DNA of 9,606 nt from assembly GCA_025360665.1 (NCBI GenBank), contig JANYBU010000119.1, positions 1-9,606 on the forward strand. The letters run 5' to 3'. A program made the position numbers and the translations under genes. This DNA comes from Nitrospira sp. Lineage in GTDB: Bacteria; Nitrospirota; Nitrospiria; Nitrospirales; Nitrospiraceae. The notes beneath the pieces are model-generated. The model saw only the letters and a list, made by a program, of their open reading frames with translations, had not been told where the DNA came from and made no database searches. How positions within the stretch are numbered: position 1 is the first letter of the stretch; each line of letters begins with the position of its first letter. Below, one piece after another: positions 5,826-9,606 of the stretch.

Positions 5826-5854
5826 AGGATACATCGGCACCGAGATTTTGGGAA
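5826..5854 (-). promoter_or_regulatory. Promoter-like motif upstream of the frameshifted toxin gene, at the edge of R5
   Basis: On the minus strand, TTCCCA (5854-5849) is separated by 17 bases from TATCCT (5831-5826), preceded by TG as in an extended -10. It lies about 72 bases before the start codon. It is homologous to the motif at the edge of R3. Confidence 0.35.
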
Positions 5855-6231
5855 GCGCCGGCTGGCGAAGGGGATGAGCAGTCCAGTCTGTCTGGTCTCT
5901 TTGGTTCTTCTGGTGGGGCTTCCGATCCGGCCAACCAGACAAACGAGATGGACAAGATAGACCAGACAGACCATCCCCCACGTCCCGCTCGTCTCGCTCT
6001 TCTCGCCCTCAACCGCACCAACCAGATAGACCAGATAGACCAGATAGACCAAATCAACCAGCCCCTGTCCCTAAGAAAGAACGAGCAAGCTTGAGAGGAT
6101 GGGATGGGCAGCGTGGTCAAAGGCGTGACGTGCACGGTTGAGCAATGAACTCAATGCACTGACGCAATCGCTTCAAGCAAAGAGACCGGCTCCAATAAGT
6201 CAATAGTCATGCCTGACCTCGAACTCCCCCT
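5826..6231 (+). repeat. Mosaic repeat copy R5
   Basis: The left module (5826-5900) and the left arm of the central stem-loop (5922-5948) match R3. After CCCGCTCGTCTCG (about 5996) the sequence switches: the right stem arm is missing, and three in-phase nine-base GACCAGATA units at 6015-6045 lead into the same right module as R1 (6060-6231, starting CCCCTGTCCCTAAGAAAG). R5 is thus an R3-type left half joined to an R1-type right half. It lies directly upstream of the minus-strand toxin/DUF2283 pair. Confidence 0.85.
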
Positions 6232-6273
6232 CCACGCCACATCAGTTTCCCTTTTGATATTTCCTCTTCGTCT

Positions 6274-6522
6274 TTACCTCTTCCGCCACTCCCACGGCGG
6301 TGTAGGAGTTGGAGCATTCCACAACCCCTTCTTGGCCTCTCGGGCGTCTAGCTCTAACCCTTCCAGCACCGTATCCGCCGGCGCATACTTCCGATACCAC
6401 CAGCACCAGCCTTGCTTGACGAGTTCCTGATTGAGATTCATCCCATTGGGCAGGAGTACATCCGCAAGGGTGCGTGTGTACTTGTCGTGACCGTTTTTTC
6501 CGACAGGGGGTTTTCTACAGCC
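6274..6522 (-). pseudogene. 5'-truncated thermonuclease (SNase-like) gene
   Basis: The minus-strand frame 6522-6274 reads, from 6486, DKYTRTLADVLLPNGMNLNQ, then ELVKQGWCWWYRKYAP, LEGLELDAREAKKGLW and a PPWEWRKR end before TAA. This is the C-terminal two thirds of a staphylococcal-nuclease-type domain: the DKYxR segment carries the second catalytic arginine, and the GWCWWYRKYAP and AREAKKGLW segments are characteristic. The N-terminal OB-fold strands with the first catalytic Arg and the Glu are missing. The frame is closed upstream by TGA at 6523-6525, and no alternative frame supplies the missing part. It is a non-functional remnant. Full-length relatives are usually exported enzymes that degrade DNA and RNA with calcium. 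Confidence 0.75.
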
Positions 6523-6636
6523 TCAACGCGCCGCGTCAGTGGCAAACCGCGAGCATCGCGAGTGGTTTGTCGACTGCACGCGCTTGTTGGGCGATATCTC
6601 GCTATACGCGACGAATCTTGCCGGCGCCACCGGCGT

Positions 6637-7359
6637 TCAGTCTTCCACGCCCACGCCGATCACGATTAGAACCGCATAGTCCTGCTTCGTGCAGCCCTCG
6701 ACCGGAGGCATCGCTCCCCCTGGCGCAACTGGAAACGCAGCCTTCTGCGCGTTTGCCGGCGAGCACGAACCACCAACTGCCGCCGGTGTATAGCGCGCGG
6801 AGCGGCAGGCCAGGTGCGTCACGTCGTAGAGCGTCGCGCCTTTATCGAGCTCCCAGCGCCTGTCGCCATTCCTGTCGGCGGGATGAATGGTCAGCACAGC
6901 CGTCACCTCGCGGTTACCCGTGACCAAGTATTTGCCGGGAGGGAGCGGAAAGGTCGGCTGCTCCATGATCAAGCCGTGTTCCTCCAGCCACCAGTCCGTG
7001 CCGTCGAATTTCCAGCGCGCCGGGGCGACGCCACCTGCATCCTTCAACGGTTTATAGCTGTTCAGCTCGACGCCCCGAGGACCCGGGTCCAGAGGCCACA
7101 GACCCCACGATTGCGCGCCGCTCCCGGAGGTCGCACCTGGATCGCCCAACGCCGCGATGAACTGCGTCGATAGGCGCTGGAACTTCGTCTGACCTCCGCC
7201 TGCGGCGTGAACCGGCTGAGCCACGGCGGCTATCGTCACCAGCAAAGCCGTCGCAAGGCATGCGCGGCGAATGAGGCGCTGCGTTCTCCTCGTTAGCGCC
7301 AATACGGCACCTCGCTGTAAATGGGTTCGCACCCCGATCGTTCTGAGTTCTGAAATCAT
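6637..7359 (-). CDS. Exported conserved protein of unknown function
   Basis: The 240-residue protein has a long basic N-region (residues 1-33, arginine-rich), a hydrophobic core (about 34-47, CLATALLVTIAAVA) and a PVHAA signal-peptidase site near residue 52, so the mature protein of about 188 residues should be periplasmic or secreted. The mature part contains WGLWPLDPGPRGV, WKFDGTDWWLEEHGLIM and GKYLVTGNREVTAVLTI, and three cysteines (about 185, 199, 223), two of which could form a disulfide. I recognise the pattern as a conserved proteobacterial-type family without known role. The ATG at 7359 has AAGGAA about 10 bases upstream; a later start nearer the hydrophobic core is possible. It lies downstream of the PilZ gene, with a gap of about 120 bases after the short gene. 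Confidence 0.82.
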   Translation of the reverse strand: MISELRTIGVRTHLQRGAVLALTRRTQRLIRRACLATALLVTIAAVAQPVHAAGGGQTKFQRLSTQFIAALGDPGATSGSGAQSWGLWPLDPGPRGVELNSYKPLKDAGGVAPARWKFDGTDWWLEEHGLIMEQPTFPLPPGKYLVTGNREVTAVLTIHPADRNGDRRWELDKGATLYDVTHLACRSARYTPAAVGGSCSPANAQKAAFPVAPGGAMPPVEGCTKQDYAVLIVIGVGVED

Positions 7360-7440
7360 CTCTCGACGTTCCTTTCAGGACGGGTACGCAACAACTCGAT
7401 CACTGCCGTGTCCTCAATGGACCGAAAATCTCCACCGCGC

Positions 7441-7475
7441 ATGACCGTTTTGGGTCGAAAGCAGACGTTGAGTGC
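7441..7475. repeat. Short palindromic intergenic repeat of the FRPK type
   Basis: On the minus strand this reads AACGTCTGCTTTCGACCC then AAAACGGTCAT, an imperfect hairpin (CTGCTTT against AAAACGG around CGACCC). Near-identical palindromes that translate as NVCFRPKA are scattered between genes of many proteobacteria. This copy is degenerate and lies between the short gene and the exported-protein gene. Confidence 0.35.
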
Positions 7476-7480
7476 CACGC

Positions 7481-7660
7481 TTACTCGGGTGCCGTATAAC
7501 ATGCGGGTCTCTGGCTTTCTGTCCGTATAACACGCCTTGGGATTTCTTGCCGAAGGCCCTTCCGTTCGAGCACTTCCACAATCGCGGCGATCTCCCACAT
7601 ATTGGAGACGGTCGCTTCTTCGATAGTCATGGTTTCGCGTTTGGGGCGGTCGGTGCTCAT
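7481..7660 (-). CDS. Short hypothetical gene overlapping the PilZ stop, probably 3'-truncated
   Basis: The ATG at 7660 overlaps the PilZ stop codon (ATGA, four bases), so the two are almost certainly cotranscribed and coupled. The 59-residue product reads MSTDRPKRETMTIEEATVSN then MWEIAAIVEVLERKGL, which looks like a natural helical N-terminus. From residue 37 it turns into a low-complexity, arginine-rich end (RQEIPRRVIRTESQRP) that does not look like folded protein. In that region a 10-base direct repeat (CCGTATAACA at 7492 and 7523) and the palindrome at 7441 follow, which suggests insertion or deletion replaced the original 3' end. I do not recognise a named family. Alternatively the protein is simply short. 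Confidence 0.55.
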   Translation of the reverse strand: MSTDRPKRETMTIEEATVSNMWEIAAIVEVLERKGLRQEIPRRVIRTESQRPACYTAPE

Positions 7661-7989
7661 TCGATGTTCTCACCGGATTCCTCTACGAGTCGTTTGATTA
7701 CGTGCTCCACCCGACTATGCGTCTGCTTCTCAATCGCCAAGGTTTCCAGGCCGAACTCCTGGCCCCGGACCCAGCGCACGATCGCAGTAGCCACAACGAT
7801 GCGTTCATCGATCGGCAAATTGACGGTCAAGGCACACGTCTGCCCAACTTGCAGCGGCACATCGCCGGAGAGTTTCCACCCGCTCAGCGAAAAGTTCCAG
7901 ACCGTGCTTTGTCCTTGGAACAGGCCAGCGTGGTACGTGACGGAGCAGTACACGGGGAAGCGTTGGTAGAGACGAACCATGAAGGGCAT
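7657..7989 (-). CDS. PilZ-domain protein (probable cyclic-di-GMP receptor)
   Basis: The 110-residue protein is essentially a single PilZ domain. RLYQR at residues 6-10 is the RxxxR motif and NFSLSG at 32-37 is the (D/N)xSxxG motif; together these bind cyclic-di-GMP. A beta barrel follows (VGQTCALTVNLP, then VVATAIVRWVRGQEFGLETL at 65-84), with a C-terminal helix. Both ligand motifs are intact, so binding is expected. The output is unknown, since stand-alone PilZ proteins act through partners. The ATG at 7989 has GAGG 6 bases upstream; Met4 is a less likely start. It is the first gene of a minus-strand cluster with the overlapping short gene and the exported protein. Upstream, 7990-8105 has no gene and leads to R6. 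Confidence 0.9.
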   Translation of the reverse strand: MPFMVRLYQRFPVYCSVTYHAGLFQGQSTVWNFSLSGWKLSGDVPLQVGQTCALTVNLPIDERIVVATAIVRWVRGQEFGLETLAIEKQTHSRVEHVIKRLVEESGENIE

Positions 7990-8105
7990 GGAGGCCTCGC
8001 AGAGTGGCCCATTCTAGGAGGGTCACCAACTAGGCGCAAGGGCTGAGTGGGGGGGAATGGTTGGATTGATCGGTGGGTGGGTCGTGGGGCTAGGCCGTCT
8101 GTGGA

Positions 8106-8398
8106 GAGGTATCAAGCCGCCATGAGGTCACGTAGAGCACAGCGGCAGGGTCAGCGTCCTTCAATTCGCAGGCCGCGGCCGTAGGGATTCGTGGGACTGC
8201 TGGGGCTGTAGGGATTCCCGGCGCCGAAGGGAGAGCCGAACTGGTCTATCTCGTTTATCTGGTCAATTTGGTCTGTCTTGTTGGCCGAAACGAGAACGGG
8301 TTTATTTGGTTTGTTCGGTTTGTCTCGTTCAATGGGTTCGCTGATCGGAAAACCAAAGAAACCAGAAAACCAGATAAACTAAACAAACCAGAGAGACT
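8106..8398 (+). repeat. Mosaic repeat copy R6, truncated by the insertion sequence
   Basis: The left module (8106-8250) and the GTTGGCCGAAACGAGAACGG block are near-identical to R1. The part 8330-8394 then follows R3 (GCTGATCGGAAAACCAAAG and onward). Similarity stops at 8394-8398, directly before the TG of the IS3-type left end. The remaining core and the right module are therefore missing or lie beyond the window. Confidence 0.85.
8151..8240 (-). pseudogene. C-terminal remnant of an NPY-repeat protein inside R6
   Basis: The minus strand reads FGSPFGAGNPYSPSSP, then TNPYGRGLRIEGR and TGA, one residue different from the R1 copy. Here the upstream frame stays open into the low-complexity repeat (an INEIDQ-type sequence), unlike in R1. 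There is no signal peptide or start. The remnant is part of the repeat module. Confidence 0.5.
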
Positions 8399-8411
8399 GT
8401 AAGCTCCCCCC
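8399..8411 (+). repeat. Left terminal inverted repeat of the IS3-family element
   Basis: TGTAAGCTCCCCC begins with the TG usual for IS3 ends and interrupts R6. Confidence 0.8.
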
Positions 8412-8474
8412 AATCTGAGACAGTCCACAAGGAGAATCTTCTGGCACAATAGCCACCTTAGCCAGGAGGTTCCC

Positions 8475-8741
8475 ATGCGCCAATCGAAGTTCACCGAGAC
8501 GCAGATCGTAGCAATCCTGAAAGAGGCCGATGCTGGCCGCCCCGTTAACGAGATCTGGCGGAAGTACAGCATCAGTTCCGCCACCTACTACAAGTGGAAA
8601 GCCAAATATGGTGGGTTGGAGGCGTCGGACATCAAACGACTCAAGGAGCTGGAGCACGAGAACAGCAAGCTGAAGCGTCTCTATGCCGACGTGGCGTTGG
8701 AGAATGCGGCACTAAAGGACCTGATCGAAAAAAAACTCTGA
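8475..8741 (+). CDS. IS3-family transposase OrfA (DNA-binding subunit)
   Basis: The 88-residue protein starts MRQSKFTETQIVAILKEADA. The first about 47 residues form a helix-turn-helix that recognises the element ends (VNEIWRKYSISSATYYKWKA). The second part, from KRLKELEHENSKLKRLYADV to ALENAALKDL, is a heptad-patterned coiled coil used for OrfA-OrfAB assembly. The ATG is preceded by AGGAGG at a 5-base spacing. The stop TGA at 8739-8741 lies just after the A8 slippage site; by -1 frameshifting part of the ribosomes would enter orfB. OrfA itself is intact and its length is standard for the group. Confidence 0.93.
   Translation: MRQSKFTETQIVAILKEADAGRPVNEIWRKYSISSATYYKWKAKYGGLEASDIKRLKELEHENSKLKRLYADVALENAALKDLIEKKL
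8729..8735 (+). promoter_or_regulatory. Programmed -1 frameshift site (A AAA AAA)
   Basis: In the orfA frame the codons are GAA AAA AAA CTC TGA, so the heptamer A AAA AAA sits where IS3 elements place their -1 slippage site. A shift here continues as ACT CTG AAG CCC CTC in the orfB frame. I did not identify a stimulatory downstream structure. Confidence 0.75.
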
Positions 8742-9592
8742 AGCCCCTCGAACGTCGGGAGGCCGTGACCCACTTGGTCACGGTGAGTGAGCTTCCGGTT
8801 CGACGGGCCTGTCAGGCGGTAGGGTGAGGGCGAGCGACGTACTATCGGCCCATGACGAACTGGGCACACCGGGATGCGGCGGTGATCGAGGCGCTGACCA
8901 CCCTGGGAGCTACGAACCCTCGCTGGGGATTCTGGAAATACGTGGACCGGTTGCGGCTCACCGGGCATCGCTGGAACCATAAGCGCCTGTGGCGGGTGTA
9001 CTGCCGACTCCGGCTCAACCTGCCACGACGGACCAAGAAGCGGCTGCCGGTACGGCCGGTGCAATCGATGGACGTGATTCCACAGCCCAATGTCGTGTGG
9101 GCGCTCGACTTCATGAGCGATACGCTGTATGGCGGGCGTCGGTTCCGGACCTTGAATATTCTGGATGAAGGGGTGCGAGAAGTCTTGGCGATCGAAGTCG
9201 ATACCTCCTTGCCCGCCGAGCGAGTGATTCGGGTGCTGGAGCAAGTGACGGCCTGGCGTGGCCAACCGCAAGCCATTCGGCTCGACAATGGCCCGGAATT
9301 TCTCGCCGACCGCTTTGCCACCTGGTGCGTGGACCGAGGGATCGCCCTGCGGTATATTCAGCCGGGCAAGCCGAATCAGAATGCCTGTGTGGAACGATTC
9401 AATCGGACCTTCCGCCACGAGGTGCTCGATGCCTATGTATTCGAGTCGTTGGATCAGGTGCGCGAAATCAGTGCGGAGTGGATGCGGGAGTACAACGAAG
9501 AGCGGCCCCATGACGCCTTGGCCCGGGTGCCGCCCACGACGTATCGAGCCCAGGTCACAGCCAGAAGTTCTCCTTTGGAAGTGTCTCCTTGA
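8735..9592 (+). pseudogene. IS3-family transposase OrfB (DDE catalytic subunit) with an in-frame stop
   Basis: In the -1 frame the protein continues from the slip site as TLKPLERREAVTHLVTV, then SELPVRRACQAVG, and hits TGA at 8825-8827, followed in frame by GRATYYRPMTNW. Related proteins read through here (VG-x-SRATYYR), so TGA replaces a sense codon. Downstream the catalytic core is complete. Counted from the ATG at 8852, D86 lies in WALDFMSD, D145 in IRLDNGPEF and E181 in CVERFNRT, with 35 residues between the second D and E as in retroviral-integrase-like enzymes. A separate start at 8852 would give 246 residues lacking the N-terminal region and coupling to OrfA. The copy is probably inactive unless the stop is read through. 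Confidence 0.85.
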
Positions 9593-9593
9593 C

Positions 9594-9606
9594 GGGGAAG
9601 CTTACG
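9594..9606 (-). repeat. Right terminal inverted repeat of the IS3-family element
   Basis: The reverse complement, CGTAAGCTTCCCC, matches the left end except at positions 1 and 9. It overlaps nothing and starts two bases after the orfB stop. Confidence 0.75.

Larger units (their letters stand above)
8399..9606 (+). mobile_element. IS3-family insertion sequence, IS407-like group
   Basis: The element is about 1,208 bases long, normal for the family. The left end TGTAAGCTCCCCC (8399-8411) and the right end, reverse-complemented CGTAAGCTTCCCC (9606-9594), match at 11 of 13 positions. It holds a short orfA with a helix-turn-helix, an A8 slippage site and a DDE orfB in the -1 frame. Terminal bases are TG at the left but CG at the right on the visible strand, so the last base may be mutated. 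Target-site duplication cannot be tested because the right flank is outside the window. Because orfB carries a stop, the copy is probably no longer autonomous. Confidence 0.92.

Noticed and set aside
5313..5960. Open frame of 215 codons on the plus strand
   Set aside because: It is antisense to the DUF2283 and frameshifted toxin genes and then runs into R5. The minus-strand reading has clear homology and signals.
6474..7173. Two overlapping plus-strand open frames (6474-6923 and 6814-7173)
   Set aside because: They are proline- and arginine-rich shadows of the exported-protein gene on the minus strand.
7492..7532. CCGTATAACA repeats as possible attC ends
   Set aside because: They are direct, not inverted, and lack the GTTRRRY/RYYYAAC core pattern.
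472..8398. CRISPR array or integron attC cassettes
   Set aside because: The repeats are 300-500 bases long and mosaic, without regular short repeats and spacers. No attC core pair or integrase gene was found.
8681..9511. Open frame of 276 codons on the minus strand
   Set aside because: It is the antisense shadow of the transposase orfB, which has intact DDE motifs on the plus strand.

Overview
The window looks like an accessory region of a high-GC bacterium. A Nitrospira-type genome (phylum Nitrospirota) is my best guess. The guess rests on the style of the sequence: long low-complexity tracts built from GGTCTATCTGG/CCAGATAGACC units that read as LVYLV- or WFVWF-like peptides, mixed with fragments of toxin-antitoxin genes. 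No rRNA or other phylogenetic marker is present, so the taxon is inference.

Layout. Positions 1-252 hold the 5' part of a housekeeping gene, gpmA (minus strand), with a plausible sigma70 promoter at 299-326. From about 472 to 8398 the region is an alternation of two kinds of DNA. The first is six related mosaic repeats, all in the same orientation: R1 472-987, R2 1945-2336, R3 3247-3707, R4 4608-5060, R5 5826-6231 and R6 8106-8398. The second is the gene-bearing or degenerate stretches between them. R1 and R6 share one left module, R3 and R5 a second, and R2 and R4 a third. The right module is shared by R1, R3 and R5, is partial in R2 and R4, and is cut off in R6.

The intervals are mostly minus-strand. 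Interval 1 (988-1944) has a nucleotidyltransferase-fold gene overlapping a small partner gene. Interval 2 (2337-3246) has a Fic-domain gene convergent with a small gene that carries an SSTAVE motif. Interval 3 (3708-4607) has no confident gene. Interval 4 (5061-5825) has a frameshifted RelE/DUF4258-like gene, an overlapping DUF2283 gene and the remnant of a second DUF2283 gene. Interval 5 (6232-8105) has a PilZ gene, a short gene overlapping its end, a secreted protein of unknown function and a 5'-truncated thermonuclease.

R6 is interrupted by an IS3-family element (IS407-like, 8399-9606). It has an orfA, an A8 frameshift site and an orfB that keeps all DDE residues but carries an in-frame stop near its start. 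The window ends at the right inverted repeat of this element.

The genes do not form one pathway. The coherent idea is a repeat-delimited array of stress and toxin-antitoxin-like cassettes, several of them decayed. Homologous recombination between direct repeats could explain the module shuffling. This is the main point worth a second look, and it is inference from the layout.
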